64,000 nt of DNA from Dastarcus helophoroides (taxonomy: Eukaryota > Arthropoda > Insecta > Coleoptera > Bothrideridae): positions 18,145,555 to 18,209,554 of the forward strand of contig CM053332.1 in NCBI GenBank assembly GCA_028583605.1. The letters run 5' to 3'. A model generated the notes under the pieces. The model saw nothing but the letters and a program-made list of their open reading frames with translations, had not been told where the DNA came from and did not search any database. The stretch's first letter is position 1, and each line of letters opens with the position of its first letter. This document shows positions 45,901-58,330 of this stretch, in pieces. The position numbers were made by a program, and so were the translations under genes.

Positions 45901-47110
45901 ATTTTTCAAATTTTAAGAGATTTTCAATTCTTAGGGAATTTTCCAAAAAAAATTGTTGAAAATTTCATTAAAAGACGAAATTTTAAGAAAATGATTTTGC
46001 GATTTTAAAAGAATCTATTGAGAAGAAGTTATAATCTTAAAAATTAAATGAAAAGAGAAAAAAAATTAAAATTTGAAAGAAGTCAAAGTTTCTTCTAAAA
46101 AACATTATATTACAGAAACGTCGTTTTTTTTCTTTACTAAGATTTCGAAATATCCAAAAAGTACCGTCAAAATCTTCGAAAGGAGGCAACATTTTTAAAA
46201 AAAGTCAAAATTTAGAAAGTCAAAATTTTCAAAAAACTCCCTAAGGTCGAAATTAAAACAAGGTTGACATTTGTAGAAAACGTTGCGAACATTTTTCAAA
46301 TTTTAGAAGATTTTTAAATCTTAGGGAATCTTCCAAAAAAAAATTGTTGAAAATTTCATTAAAGGACGAAATTTTAAGAAAAAAGTTTTGCGGTTTTTAA
46401 AAAATTTGAAATATTGAGAAGAGGTTATAATCTTAAAAATAAAAAGAAAAGTTAGAAAAAAAATTCAAATTTTAAAGGATTCGGAGTTTTCTCTAAAACA
46501 TTATATTACAAAAATGTTGTTTATTTTTCTTGACAAAGATTTCGAAATATCCAAAAAGAGTCATCAAAAACCTCGAAAGGAGGCAACATTTTTAGGATAA
46601 GTCAAAATTTTGAAAAAACTCGTTTAAAAGTCAAAATTAAAATAAGGTTGACATTTGCAAAAAACGTTGCAAACATTTTTCAAATTTTAGTAGATTTTCA
46701 ATTTTTAGGGAATTTTCCAAAAAAAAATTGTTGAAAATTTCATTAAAAGACGAAATTTTAGGAAAAAGATTTTGCGATTATAAAATAAATTAAAATATTG
46801 AGATGTTATAATCTTAGAAATAAAATGAAAAGTTAGAAAATAAATTAAAATTTTAAAGGAGTCGAGGTTTCTTCTAAAAAACATTATATTACACAAACGT
46901 ATTTTTTTTTCTCTACTAAGATTTCGAAATATCCAAAAAGAGTCGTCAACATCGTCGAAAGGGGGCAACATTTTTAAGAAAAGTCAAAATTTAGAAAGTC
47001 AAAATTTTCAAAAAACTCGTTTAAAGTCAAAATTAAAACAAGGTTGACATTTGTAGAAAACGTTGCAAAAGTTTTTCAAATTTTAGGAAATTTTCAATTT
47101 TTATGAAATT
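42955..47110 (+). repeat. About 395-bp AT-rich satellite array, 10-11 units
   Basis: The landmark GAGGCAACATTTTTAAGAAA (or variants) recurs at 43431, 43828, 44223, 44621, 45013, 45395, 45792, 46183, 46580 and 46962, spacings of 382-398 bp. Other landmarks: AGAAGAGGTTATAATCTTAA and AGGTTGACATTTGTAGAAAA. Alternate spacings near 382 and 397 suggest subtypes with small deletions. Antisense ORFs of 60-100 residues recur in the units but carry no recognisable domain and are probably chance. Confidence 0.92.
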
Positions 47111-47385
47111 TAAAAAAAATTTCATTTAAGCGAAATTTTAAGAAATAATTGAAATTTTGAGAAAAAGTCGAAATTTTGAGAAAAAGTCGAAATTTTGAGA
47201 AAAAGTCGAAATTTTCAGAAAAAGTCAAAATTTTCAGAAAAAGTCGAAATTTTCAGTCTAAATTTTCAGAAAAAAGTCGAAATTTTTAGAAATAAGTCGA
47301 AATCTTAGGAAAAAGTCGAAATTTTAAGAAAAAGTCGAAATTTGAGAAAAGTGGAAATCTTCAAAAAATGTCGAAAATTGTAGTA
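47110..47385 (+). repeat. Short tandem repeat, about 19-20 bp units
   Basis: About a dozen copies of GAAATTTTGAGAAAAAGTC and variants directly follow the 395-bp array. This may be a small-scale amplification of a word found inside the larger unit. Confidence 0.85.
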
Positions 47386-48012
47386 AAGTCAAAATTAAAA
47401 GATGATACTTGTAGCTTTTCTCTCAGAGTACCAAGGTAAGAATTGCGAATTTGCATACAAATAAATTCTAGTTAATTACTTGTAAAATAAGCTGACTATT
47501 TGACCTGTCAAATTGGTGGAATTTCAATCACAAGTAATACTGCGTTTAACTTAAATTTATAGTTTCATATCATTATTTGAAAGGTGGATATTAGAAACGC
47601 ACACCAATCCGTGGGTATCAAAGTTTTGGAGACAAAAGAGAAACGGATAAATATATTAAAAAAACTAGTAAAGAACTTGAAATTTCTGGAAAATGTCTAC
47701 AATTTGGAATGAATATAAAAATCTTCAAAAAACAGATATAATATTTCGGAAAGAACTTTCATAAAAAAATTATTTATGGGCAAATATAAAAATGTTAGTA
47801 AAAAAATCGAAGTTTCCATGAAAGAATATTTTTAAAAAATTAGAATATGATGAAAAGTTAAAATTAAAAAAAATAAACTTTGGTAAAACACTGTCTTAAA
47901 TAAAAGCGAAAATTTCAGCAAGAAATCAAACAACGAGTATTTTTCAAAAGCTTCTTTAAATTCTTTTACGAAATTATATGATTCTTGGGAAAAAAAACCA
48001 AATTTTAAATAT
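47386..48012. other. AT-rich unassigned sequence
   Basis: No gene or repeat boundary identified. Confidence 0.4.
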
Positions 48013-48383
48013 TGTTACGCGCTTATCGGTTCGATTGATTACACGTGATGGATTATACCACTTTATTACCAATTTAACTCGGCAACACTTCAACTGAACA
48101 GTAACTTACTACTTATTTACTAATTGCTAACCCACTAACTACACTGACTTCTGACTGACTCGAGGGAAAGCTGACCGCCTCTTAAAGTTTTGGCCCCCGG
48201 ATTCTAGAACTTTTCGGCAGATAAGGCTTACCGTTCCCAAAATTTCTGGAACGCTTATCTGCTAATTGTTTCGTTATCGCGGCCCGCTTTCCCCCTTATC
48301 AGATCCTTCTAGAAACTTTTTTTACTTACTAAATTCTACAATTCTATTCTAAATCCTATTTCATCTATTTACATTGCGTTACA
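48013..48383 (-). repeat. Solo LTR, antisense
   Basis: On the minus strand it begins TGTAACGCAATGTAAATAGA and ends CGCGTAACA. Flanks are ATAT and ATAC, a 4-bp duplication with one mismatch. It is the same family as 49721-50086 (shared TTTCTAGAAGGATCTGATAA, CGCGATAACGAAACAA). The TATA region is mutated (CTTTAAGAGG). Confidence 0.8.
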
Positions 48384-48630
48384 ATACTTTGTTATAACTT
48401 TAAAAGTATCGTACGCAATTTCTAGGAAAATTTTCATTATTATTAAGAAATTCTACTGAAATATTGAAAAATAAAAAAATGTTAAAAAGAACAAAAACAC
48501 GAAATATCGAAATACTTTTCAATTTTTATTTTTTTTCTGTGGAACGTACTGGTCCTTGGTTATCTTCAAAAAGTTAAATATAAATCTTGCCCCCTAAAAC
48601 CAAGAAGTATTAAAAACACAACAAAGGTTG

Positions 48631-48672
48631 CTCAAACGCGTTTCGACAGCCAAGCTGTCATCTTCAGAGAGA
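48631..48672 (-). ncRNA. Hammerhead-like motif, family A, best copy
   Basis: Minus strand: CUCU, CUGAAGA, one extra U, GACAGC-UUG-GCUGUC, GAAA, palindromic ACGCGU, U17. Helix II is a perfect 6 bp. Deviations from a canonical hammerhead: the extra U after A9, a weak stem I in this copy (UGAG opposite CUCU instead of the family's AGAG), and a GUU cleavage site. Activity is uncertain. Confidence 0.5.
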
Positions 48673-48680
48673 TACTGATT

Positions 48681-48865
<185 letters not shown>

Positions 48866-48990
48866 TCTGAAGAGATACTCATCTAATTTCTCTGAAGATG
48901 ATAGCTTGGCTCTCGAAAAGCGTTAGTGCAACCTTTGTTATGTTTTTTAATTTTTCTTGATTTCAGGGGACAAGATTTGTATTTCAGCTT

Positions 48991-49720
48991 TCCAAATTGC
49001 CATAAACTTTTATTTGATAGATGTCAAAACTTCTAAAAAACAACCAAGTTTCAAGAATATTTTAAAATTTGATTTCATCGTCCAAGCTGTTTTTACTTAT
49101 TTTTCTTTCTTTCGTATTTGCGAAACAAGTCCATTCTGAAAAAAATATTTCAGTACATTGAGGCGATGTATGTATCGCACATTGCGGATAAGTTTGTGGA
49201 ACAGAATTCAAGCGCCAGTCGGTCGTAAAGGGCCAGTTTTAAGCAACTTTTTGGTTTATAGATTTTTCGCTGTTGCCCGAAACTTACTGATTTTTGGCTT
49301 ACTCCACCATATGGACATACGAAAGTGCTCTCCACAGCGAATTAACCTCCCCAGGGTAAGTCTTAAATTCTGTAATGTGCGGCAGCGTGTTTCCATCTCA
49401 AATATTTCATTAATAATCAATAATAATACAGTCCACTTAACCAAATTCTGTAGATAAACACCCATATAATTTCTATAAAAAATATTAAAGAGGGTAAATA
49501 TAAAAAGAGAAAATTTTGAAAAAATAATATTTCTAATAAAATTTTTCAAAAAAAAATTAGGTAGAGCTTTCTCATTTTTTCAGCTGCACCTAACGACTGT
49601 GTTGGTTAAGTTTTAAAGTGCCTGAACGTACATCAAGCTGAGAGTGCTTATATTTAACGGGTGTTAATATACATAATAAAAGAAAGTTACTTTACTACTA
49701 AGGGTCTTCGGACATTATAG
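48991..49720. other. Unassigned sequence between repeats
   Basis: Short overlapping ORFs on both strands near 49150-49550 have no recognisable domain and conflict with each other. I do not call a gene. Confidence 0.35.
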
Positions 49721-50086
49721 TGTAAGGCAATATAAATAGATGTAATAGAATTTAGAATAGAATTGTATAATTTAGTAAATAAAAAAAGTTTCTAGAAGGA
49801 TCTGATAAGGGGAAAGCGGCCGCGATAACGAAACAAATGACAGATAAGCGTTCCAGAAATTTCGGCAAACGATAAGCCTTATCTGCCAAAAAGTTCTAGA
49901 AGCCGGAGGCCAAAACTATAAAAAGGCGGTCCGCTTTGCCTTTAGTCAGTCAGTTTGAATTATTGAGTTAGTAGAAGTCAATAATAAGTGAGTTAATTGT
50001 CAATTGTGGTGATCAAAGTTGAGTTCAGTAATAAAGTGGGAATAATCCATCACGTGTATCAATACGAACCGATAAGGCACGTAACA
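49721..50086 (+). repeat. Solo LTR, sense
   Basis: TGTAAGGCAATATAAATAG to CACGTAACA, 366 bp, flanked by ATAG on both sides (49717-49720; 50087-50090). A strong TATA box (ACTATAAAAAGGCGG) lies at about 49915-49929, so a Pol II promoter may survive. Opposite orientation to the copy at 48013. Confidence 0.85.
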
Positions 50087-50090
50087 ATAG

Positions 50091-50980
50091 ATAAACTTCT
50101 TATACTTAAGCGTCTAGGATTACTATTCATAAAATTGTCTTTCGAAAACTGATGCCTATCAAGGATCTACAATTTAGAACAAGTGATTCTCAGAAATCAC
50201 TCCCAAAGCTGGGAGTGGTGTAATAAACAACAATTTTAAAGTTTTTTTTTTTTCAATAAAAGAAAATTAGCTGCAATAACACTTTAGTCATATCCTGCAC
50301 AGCCAGATGGAGAAAAAGAAGTTTTCGTATCAATGTATAGCATAAACCATTTCACATGAACGATAAAGTTAAATTTCTATTACGCCAGAATGCAACAGAT
50401 TTAAATTTAATTTCTCCATTCGTTAATTTCATGTTATCAAACCGACAAGCCCGCCTTTTATTAAAAACGTCCCTCTATCCCCAATATTGAATGTGCTCCG
50501 AGCACAAGATTTACTAGTTCGGCTAAACGTGCAGCGGCTGAGATTGGTTATTTTTAGCTGGAGCCCGCATAAAGGATTTTAAAATTATTAGACGGCGTTT
50601 ACCTTCATTCTCGAAGTTTTCCACTCCAACGACCAAACATGACAAAACATTTTAGACAGACAAGATTTATTTTCCCTCCTTTTATATAAATACAATTTAT
50701 ATCTCTCGCGGTCCAAGATGCGTTTTTTCACCCAACATTTATCGAATTTTTGCGAAGACAATGCTGAGAGTGCTTAACGTCTTCATTGTTGGCAATGTGT
50801 AAGTGCTTTGTGTTGAAAACAAACTGGGAAATGTTATATGCACTCTCAGGAGTTTCCTCGGTAATTTACTGTAAACATCTTCTTAGGTAAATAGAAAGTC
50901 ACTAGGGGGAAAGGTAATCTTGAAAGTTTAGAACAAAATCAGCACAAATGTTTAGTTAAACTTAGTTAGTCATGGGGAGA
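50091..50980. other. Unassigned sequence
   Basis: Relatively mixed composition. No supported gene. Confidence 0.35.
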
Positions 50981-52174
50981 TAGTTTAAGAGCTGTAAAGC
51001 ATCTTTTAACGTAGCATAAATTATGTTAACGTAAGAAAATAATTGGTGAATGCGCCAGGTTGAAAGATTTTTAAAACTGCTGGCAGAAGATAGCCTGCAC
51101 ATCTCTCATAAGAATTATGGATATAACATCATGCATTGACGTTTGAAAATAAAGTTTTACACGTGAAACTTTTTTTCTCAATTTAAATTTTGTTCAAGTT
51201 TAAATTCGAAATGTCAAGGAAATTATTTCATAAATTCCAATTTCTTTTAAAGTTTCATTCTTCCTCTTATAAATAAGTAGTCTTTTCGAAACCGAATTAA
51301 GTTTAAAAATTTTCTATAAGTTGGGAATTTTATTTCAAAAGTTTGTATTTCTTTAGAAATTTTCAGTTTCTTTTTTCGAAATATCGATTTAATTTCGCAA
51401 TTTTGATTAGATTCTTAAACTTAGTGAGACTAAAGACCGACTCTTAGGTAGAATCCTATGATCCTACCTTTTCAACTTTTTTGGCCCTTTTCGTGTGGAT
51501 ATTGCCTACATTTCAATTTTGCTTTTAATTAGCCTTTTCATACATGATTTGGACCTATCTTCCGGAAAAAAAAACAGATTGCCATTCCTTAATAGAAGGT
51601 ACTGAAATTTAGGATTGTGAAAGGAGTGACCGGCGAAGAAAAAGCCAATAAAACTGCATACAAATATGAATACTTCGCAAATAAATTACAAAGAATATCT
51701 TCTGAAAGTTACGTGCCTATTTATCTCTTTCTATGGGTTTTTCCTAATACATTTACTAACAGTAATGTATCCCCTTAATAGCCCTAATTACTGTTAAATG
51801 TTAGACAAACGTCTCAAACTTAGGATTTCACTACTACTTATAATAATAGCTCGTTAACAGTCTTTTAATAAATTTTCAATAAATATTTAATAAACATCTA
51901 TTCATTTTGAAGTTCACAGCTGAATACCATTTCATGAGATGAACCAAATGTCATTTTCATATTTTATCATGTTATTTACGCACATTGCTTTTGATTTTGA
52001 ACTGTTAACGCTTTGAGTCACAATTAAAAGTCGAAAATCTGCAAATACGTGCTATAACAATATTCTTCTTTTTATATTTGTAACGTAGTACAAATTATGC
52101 TAACGTAAGAAAATATATGGCGAATGCGCCAGGTTGAAAGATGTTTGAAACTACTGGCAGAAGGTAGCCTACAT
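50981..52174. repeat. About 1.07-kb dispersed repeat (inverted relative to 62-63.7 kb)
   Basis: GAATGCGCCAGGTTGAAAGA at about 51049 recurs near 52123 (about 1,074 bp later). The unit is the reverse complement of the tandem units at 62.02-63.67 kb (for example TTGACGTTTGAAAATAAAGT, and AACTGTTAACGCTTTGAGTC). A family D terminus (ACTAAAGACCGACTCTTAGG) lies at 51430-51600. A hAT-like transposon splits the second unit at 52175. Confidence 0.75.
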
Positions 52175-52580
52175 TAGGGTGGTCCTTATTTAGGAAATGT
52201 TCGAATTTTTTTCCACGATAGTCCTAAATCGGTTCCAAATATATAAAAAAAAATTCATGCCAAGTTATAGCTCTTAATTTTAATATCAACCCGGCCCCCC
52301 CGATGGCCAAAGTTTTAAATGGAAATAACATAGGAAAAGTTCTGTTAATACTTTGGAATTTTTTATCCCATAAACCAATAAACATATCATGTCGACAAAT
52401 GATTATTTTTATAGAAAATTTACCGCTCTACAAAAAAGGTCTCTTATGATTTTTGGCCAACTTGACTGGTTTAAAAGTTATTCGAGGTCAAAATCAAAGT
52501 TCTAGTCAATCTAATGGTTTTTTTTTTCGTTTTTACCATCATTTTATGATTCAAAAATGAAAAAAGGGTTATAATTTTTA
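52175..52580 (+). repeat. Left long terminal inverted repeat
   Basis: Matches 55535-55936 in inverse with scattered changes. Shared words include TGTCGACA near the middle, ATAAACATATCATGTCGACA and AACCAGTCAAGTT on the opposite strand. Confidence 0.88.
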
Positions 52581-53003
52581 ATCTTGATGATTTTTTTCCA
52601 GAAAAATTCCAAGGTGACCGTGACCCTAAAATAATAGTTACACTAATTTTTTTTTATTTTTGAACTGTCATAAGTTTCAACTATATTTCCAATTTCAAAA
52701 TACACAAAATATTTTTGGCAAATTATTGAACGATTTTAATTTTGATTGATAAAAATATTGATACAATCTGGTTTCAAATTTAAATTTCAAGATAAAAACA
52801 TTTCAGAAACTGATTATGCCGCCATCTATTAGATTTTACTTCAACTTTTCACATCACAATTTATTCTAAAGTACTCATAACCTATATTTATTATCTCAAC
52901 TCTATTAAAATCGTTCACGAATATTTACTAATAGTTATGCTTTCTCGTTGTTTAATTAAATCCCTAAATTTCATCAATTCGATTTTAGAGTCATCAGACA
53001 AAT

Positions 53004-55398
53004 ATGGAACTATCACGTTTACGTCAAAACATCTTTTTAATTGGTGATGTTGACGTCCAAATAGTGGGTAATAAATTACCATCGAAATTGCAAGCTCTAA
53101 AAGTGTTCTTTTTTCATACACGTATTTTAAATACTTCTGTACCAGAAAGTATCGCTGCAGTAATTGATGAAATTATTGTGTTTTGGAAAAAAGCTCAAAT
53201 TCCCGTTCAAGATATGCAAAGATGCCGAGATAAATTGAAAAAATTGTACGATGAGTGGCGCATACTTGTCAAACACAACAAACAACAAATCGGAGTGACG
53301 TGGCTGTAAAAAAACAAAATGAATTTGTTTGTTCATTAAAAAAATTATTTGACATTGCACCATCAAATGTATTTGAAGTTATTGATGAAAATTCTAAAGA
53401 ATTCTTAATTAATCAGAGATCAGATGAACGAATTGGTTTTATTGCAAATATTAAAACAAAATATGATGACGATGATAATAATTCTAATAAATTAAACAAA
53501 AAAACTCATTTTGAAAAACGAAAAAAAAAGAGTGATGAAGAAAAAGCATTATTGGGTAAATTATGAGAATCAAATAATCAATTGATTTTTTATTACTTAT
53601 TCACGTTCATATTTTATTCGTCATATTATTGTCCTTATTTGTTTTAGACAAAAATGTTGAACTTTTATCTAGCCAGGGAAGTGCTCTATCTTCATCTAGT
53701 GGAGAAATATACTTTCCTACTACTGCCGGATCATCAGAATAAAAAAAAACAAGAGGAAGTTATAATATTCTCAGTGATAGAGTTGTAGCTACTTTCGATC
53801 GATGTAAAGTAAGTGACAGAGATGCTGTATTTATAATAACTGCTATCTGTCAATCACTTATTGATATAAACCTACTAGATGTGGATATTAACTCTTTGAT
53901 TATCAATCGATCATCTATTCGAAGACAACGACAAACTCTGCGAGAGTCAAAATCAATAGAAATAAAAAAACACTTCCAAGACTTGAATTTATCATCTATT
54001 GTTGTACACTGGGACGGAAAATTATTACCTAATTTATTAAATACCGAAACCGTTCATCGATTACCAGTGATAATTACGTCAGAGGGCAAAGAAATTATGT
54101 TAGGTGTACCAATGAGTGAAGATGGGACTGGAAAGGCACAAGCTACTATTATTCACGAAACATTGCTGGATTGGGGATTCGACACTTCTGTCAAAGCGAT
54201 ATCCTGTGATACTACTGCTTCAAATTTAGGCATTCGAAATGGTGCTGCTGCATTACTGGAGAAATTATTAGAGAGAGATTTGTTATATCTTCCGTGTAGG
54301 CATCACATTTTCGAAATTGTCCTAAGATATGTGTTCGAAGCTGTTTTTCCAAATACTGTTGGGCCAAATGTTCCACTTTTTATCAGATTTCAAAAGCAAT
54401 GGGAAACTTTGAATAAACTGAATTACAAAACAGGATTAGATGATCCAAGAATAAAAACGAGTTAACAGTAGAAAAAATTAGGTCTATAAAAACTTTTGCC
54501 ACTGAAGTTCTGACAACAAAGCTGCCTCGTGATGATTACAAAGAGTTTTTGGAGCTTACTCTAGTCTTCATTGGTGTTATCCCAGAAAAATTTAGTTTTC
54601 GTAAGCCAGGAGCTTGCCAATCATGCACGGTGGATGGCAAAAGCTATTTACGTGCTGAAAATGTACCTGTTTCGTGAACAGTTATCGTTGAAAAAAGGTG
54701 AAGACAATAAACTTCGACAAATATGTGTTTTTGTGACAACTGTTTATGTTAAAGCTTGGTATTTATCATCTAATAGTGTAAAAGCTCCGTACCATGATCT
54801 ACAATTTATAAAAGAGCTACACAACTTTAAGGCGATCAACAGTAATCTTGCTACTGTAGCAATTAATAGATTTATGAATCATCTATGGTACTTATCGCCA
54901 GAGTTAGCGATCATCGCAATTTTCGATGAAGATGTTCCATTAGAAACCAAATTAAAAATTGTGGCTAAGCTGCATACAGAAGAAGACAAGATTTCAATTG
55001 ATATTATTCCGGAAGAAGAGCTGGATTATACTAGTGAAAAATGTAGCGTAAAACGCTTTCAAAGCAAGAATATAAACGATTTATTGTACAACGATATCGA
55101 TTTTTTTGTAACTGCAGAATCGATCAAATTTTTTGAAAGATTTGAGTTACAAACAGAATTTTTACAAATTCATCCTTCTGAATGGGCTGAAAATGAAAGC
55201 TACAAAACTGCATTACGGTTTGTCGAAAAACTATCGGTTGTAAATGACTGTGCTGAGAGAGGAGTTAAACTAGTGCAAGATTTTTGTAAACATTATACCA
55301 AAGATGAAAAACAAATGCCATTTGTATTACAATTAGTTAAAGATCATCGTCAAATGTTTCCTGATGCGCTAAAGAAAACTAATGTAACAACTTCATAA
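53004..55398 (+). pseudogene. hAT-like transposase, frameshifted
   Basis: Start MELSRLRQNIFL at 53004. A frameshift near 53300 continues as VAVKKQNEFVCSLKKLFDIA. A putative intron of about 95 bp (donor GGGTAAATT near 53555, acceptor TTGTTTTAG at 53648) leads into the core. A stop at about 53741 is followed by VVHWDGKLLP (first Asp, about 54010), ISCDTTASNLG (second Asp), LPCRHHIFEIVL (CxxH), a shift near 54458, and HARWMAKAIYVLKMYLF after 54610. NDCAERGVKLV carries the likely catalytic Glu near the C terminus; stop at 55398. The motif order fits hAT transposases. Related uncharacterised proteins seem common in insects, but I cannot search. Confidence 0.72.
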
Positions 55399-55534
55399 AA
55401 GTATGTGATTAAAAAAAAAATGATAATATTGGTATTTTCTTTCAAGTCAATGAAATTTTAATAATAAATTTTTTCAATTCATTAATACTTTTCTTTCAGA
55501 GCATACGTCAAGGTAAGAAAATTCGTTTGAAATA

Positions 55535-55936
55535 TAAATTATAACTCTTTTTTCATTTTTGAATCATAAAATGACGATAAAAACGAAAAAAGCCATTAGA
55601 TTGACTAGAACTTTTATTTTAACCTCGAATAACTTTTAAACCAGTCAAGTTAGCCAAAAATCACGAGAGACCTTTTTTGTAGAGCGGTAAATTTTCTATA
55701 AAAATAATTATTTGTCGACATGATATGTTTATTGGTTTATGGGATAAAAAATTCCAAATTATTAACAGAACTTTTCCCATGTTATTTCCATTTAAAACTT
55801 TGGCTATCGGGGGGGCCGGGTTGATATTAAAATTAAGAGCTATAACTGGGCATGAATTTTTTTTTTATATATTTGGAACCGATTTAGGACTATCGTGGAA
55901 AAAAATTCGAACATTTTCTAAATAAGGACCACCCTA
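55535..55936 (-). repeat. Right long terminal inverted repeat
   Basis: Inverse of 52175-52580, ending GGACCACCCTA at the 8-bp duplication. Confidence 0.88.
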
Positions 55937-55944
55937 GCCTACAT

Positions 55945-56230
55945 ATCTCTCATAAGAATTATGGATATAACGTCACGCATTGACGTTTAAAAATGCATTT
56001 TTACACACTTCAATTTAAATTTTGTTGGTAACATTTCAAATTTAAATTCGAAATGTCAAGGAAATTATTTTATAAATTCCAATTTTTTTTAAAGTTTGAT
56101 CCTTCCTCTTATAAATAAGTTGTTTTTTCGAAACCGAATTAAGTTTAAACATTTTCTATAAATTTGGAATTTTATTTCAAAATTTTGTATTTCTTTGGAA
56201 ATTTTCAGTTTCTTTTTTCGAAATATCGAT
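55945..56230. repeat. Continuation of the 1.07-kb dispersed repeat
   Basis: Resumes at ATCTCTCATAAGAATTATGG, exactly where the 52.17-kb unit was interrupted, and continues TTGACGTTTAAAAATGCATT and TTCGAAATGTCAAGGAAATT. Confidence 0.8.
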
Positions 56231-57274
56231 GTTAAAAAATGTCTTCTCAAAATTATGGCTTATAAAACATTTTGTAAGGATTCAATATTCAAAATTTTAT
56301 TCGTATGCCGAATTTGAACTTTCAATTTTTAAATCCAAAAATTGTAAAAATATTATGACCAAATCTAAATTTTGTGTTAAATCTCGAAAGACTGCTTGCA
56401 TAAATTTCCAGTGTATCCTGTAATTTGAATTTTCTTCTCAAAATGGGGAGTCAAGCTTGAAATTATTAACCTGCAAAATTCGACATTTTTTCATAAAGCT
56501 TAAAACGTAACATCGAAATTTTGTATAAAAAAGAAGGTATTTCAAGAAATGTTTCAATTATTTAAAAAAAAAGTTTAATGAATAAAGCCTAACCTTGAAG
56601 TTATGAATCTTTTTTCAATTTTTCGACCTTTAATCCCAAAATTTTGATTTTTTCTGGAAACGACATCCAAGATTTAAAAGTCAAAATTTCGGACAAAATT
56701 CAAATCAATTTAAAGTAAAAATTTTAGGAATTTGCAGTGAAAATTCGAGGATGAACTAAAATTCTTAAGTTTTTCTTCATTTGAAAATATACTTCTTTTG
56801 AATATCCTGAGCATAACATAAATTTATTTATTTTTTTTCAAAATTTTTCAAGGTTTTACTTCGTCATTTTAAGTAAGACACTATATATATTTTTACTCTT
56901 TTGGAATTAATTAAATATTTTAAGGTCACTTTAAAAAACATTGTTCCTAAAAGTTATAGTTTTTAAGATAATTGGATTTTTATAAAAATTTAACAGATGC
57001 AAGGTTCCACGAAATTCTTCGTATATTTTTCCAGAACCTAGATATTTATTTCATATTTGGCATATAAGTAGAACACATACAAAGCTATCTTGCACAACAT
57101 TCATAAGTCCAAAAACATTATACCGAGTGTTGAATTCAGGTCTGTATATTTTTGGTATATTCAAAAAGTTTTTTAGAAGTTGTTTTTAAAACGTTCAGAA
57201 GTAATTGCAATTTTTTACTGCTTTTGAATATCCTGAGCATAACATAAATTTATTTTTTTTTTCAAAATTTTTCA
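56231..57274. other. AT-rich degenerate sequence
   Basis: Family D interior-like words, reverse oriented relative to 3.8-4.3 kb. GAATATCCTGAGCATAACAT occurs twice (about 56799 and 57225). No gene. Confidence 0.45.
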
Positions 57275-57424
57275 AGGTTTTACTTGTTAATTGTGAGTTT
57301 TGGCCTCGTAATGCATTTTTTTTACCTCTTTTAGTGCCTTTTCTAACTGTTCGTTTTTGCCTAATTTAACATTTTGCTTGCCTTTTTACCTTACTTGATT
57401 GTGCCTGAAATCCGGTTTCTAATT
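57275..57424 (-). repeat. Family D terminus
   Basis: TTGTGAGTTTTGGCCTCGTA, TTTTTACCTTACTTGATTGT, then GCCTGAAATCCGGTTTCTAA. It is the probable partner of the terminus at 51425-51600, with the hAT-like element nested between. Confidence 0.75.
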
Positions 57425-58004
57425 ATTAATCTATCAACTTCTTCATGAGTTTTTCACCCGGAATTCCAACTTTTGCCTTTTTCAACAGACTTTGATTTTT
57501 CCTAAAGTTTTTCTTCGAAGATTTAAATTTCAACTGAAAAATTTGCCAATTGCACTAATTTTTATCAATGTTTTGCTTTTTCGAATTTTTATTTGAAATA
57601 TTTTTTCAAATTTCTGAGAAAAAAACTCCCAATTTCATTAAATTTTTGTCTATTTCGAAAGCTTTCATTTGCTGGATATGTTCATTTAAAATTAAAAATG
57701 TTAATCCTTTTTTTTTTAATTGTTAGTTCACACTTTATATATTTTTTTACTAATTGAAACGCAAAATTTGGATTTTTTCTTCGAATTTGCTTTTTTTTGT
57801 CGTCGCCTTAAGGTTAACTTTAAGTTTAGTGGTATTTCTTTGAAGATTTTCGATAAATGCAGATGCCTCTCGTAATTTGAATATTTTTTCTGCCACTTTT
57901 ACTTGAATTCTCGACAAAATTGTTTCAAAAAATTGTAGCTTTTCTAAACATTTGGGTATTTGTTTTTCAATTTTAAATTTTAACCTAAAAACCCCAAAGA
58001 TGTT

Positions 58005-58330
58005 ATATACAAGTAGAATACAACCTAAACTAAAAATTTATGTAGCCCTCTAGTGAATCATAGGTAGCTGAGCTACCGAATGTTTAAACATTCGCCACCT
58101 AGCAAAGCGGTTGCTCTCTAGGAAAGTCCCCAGGACACAAGGATTCAAATGCACAGACTAATAGCTTTGAACATTTATTATATTCGAAGTTTGGAAACCA
58201 AAAACCTGTTTCGATCTTGTTAGATCTGACAAAATCTGACAAGATCAAAAGCAGTATTTGGTTTCCAAACTTCGAATCTAGTAAATGTTCAGACCTATTA
58301 GTCTGTGCATTTAAATCCTTAAGGTGTTAA
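58005..58330 (-). repeat. Family C repeat, decayed and partly palindromic
   Basis: AGTAGAATACAACCTAAACT and GCCACCTAGCAAAGCGGTTG match family C. The ribozyme segment (58197-58263) is now an imperfect palindrome in which the CUGACGA core is lost. Confidence 0.75.

Larger units (their letters stand above)
52175..55936 (+). mobile_element. hAT-like transposon with long (about 400-bp) inverted ends
   Basis: It starts TAGGGTGGTCCTTATTTAGG and ends with its inverse (GGACCACCCTA). Both flanks carry the perfect 8-bp duplication GCCTACAT (52167-52174; 55937-55944), and the empty-site sequence is preserved in sister repeats (51.1, 62.3 kb). TIRs span 52175-52580 and 55535-55936. It encodes a transposase with RNase H-like D, D, CxxH and E motifs. 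Typical hAT elements have short TIRs, so this is a distinct lineage. Confidence 0.85.

Noticed and set aside
43678..46971. Recurrent 60-100-residue ORFs in the 395-bp units
   Set aside because: They repeat only because the unit repeats, differ in frame and length between units, and encode biased Phe/Ile/Lys sequence.
49150..49549. Overlapping ORFs of 97-99 residues on both strands
   Set aside because: Conflicting frames, no domain, no conserved start context; not enough to call a gene.
58197..58263. Third family C hammerhead
   Set aside because: Only halves of the motif remain, in palindromic arrangement; the CUGACGA core is missing.
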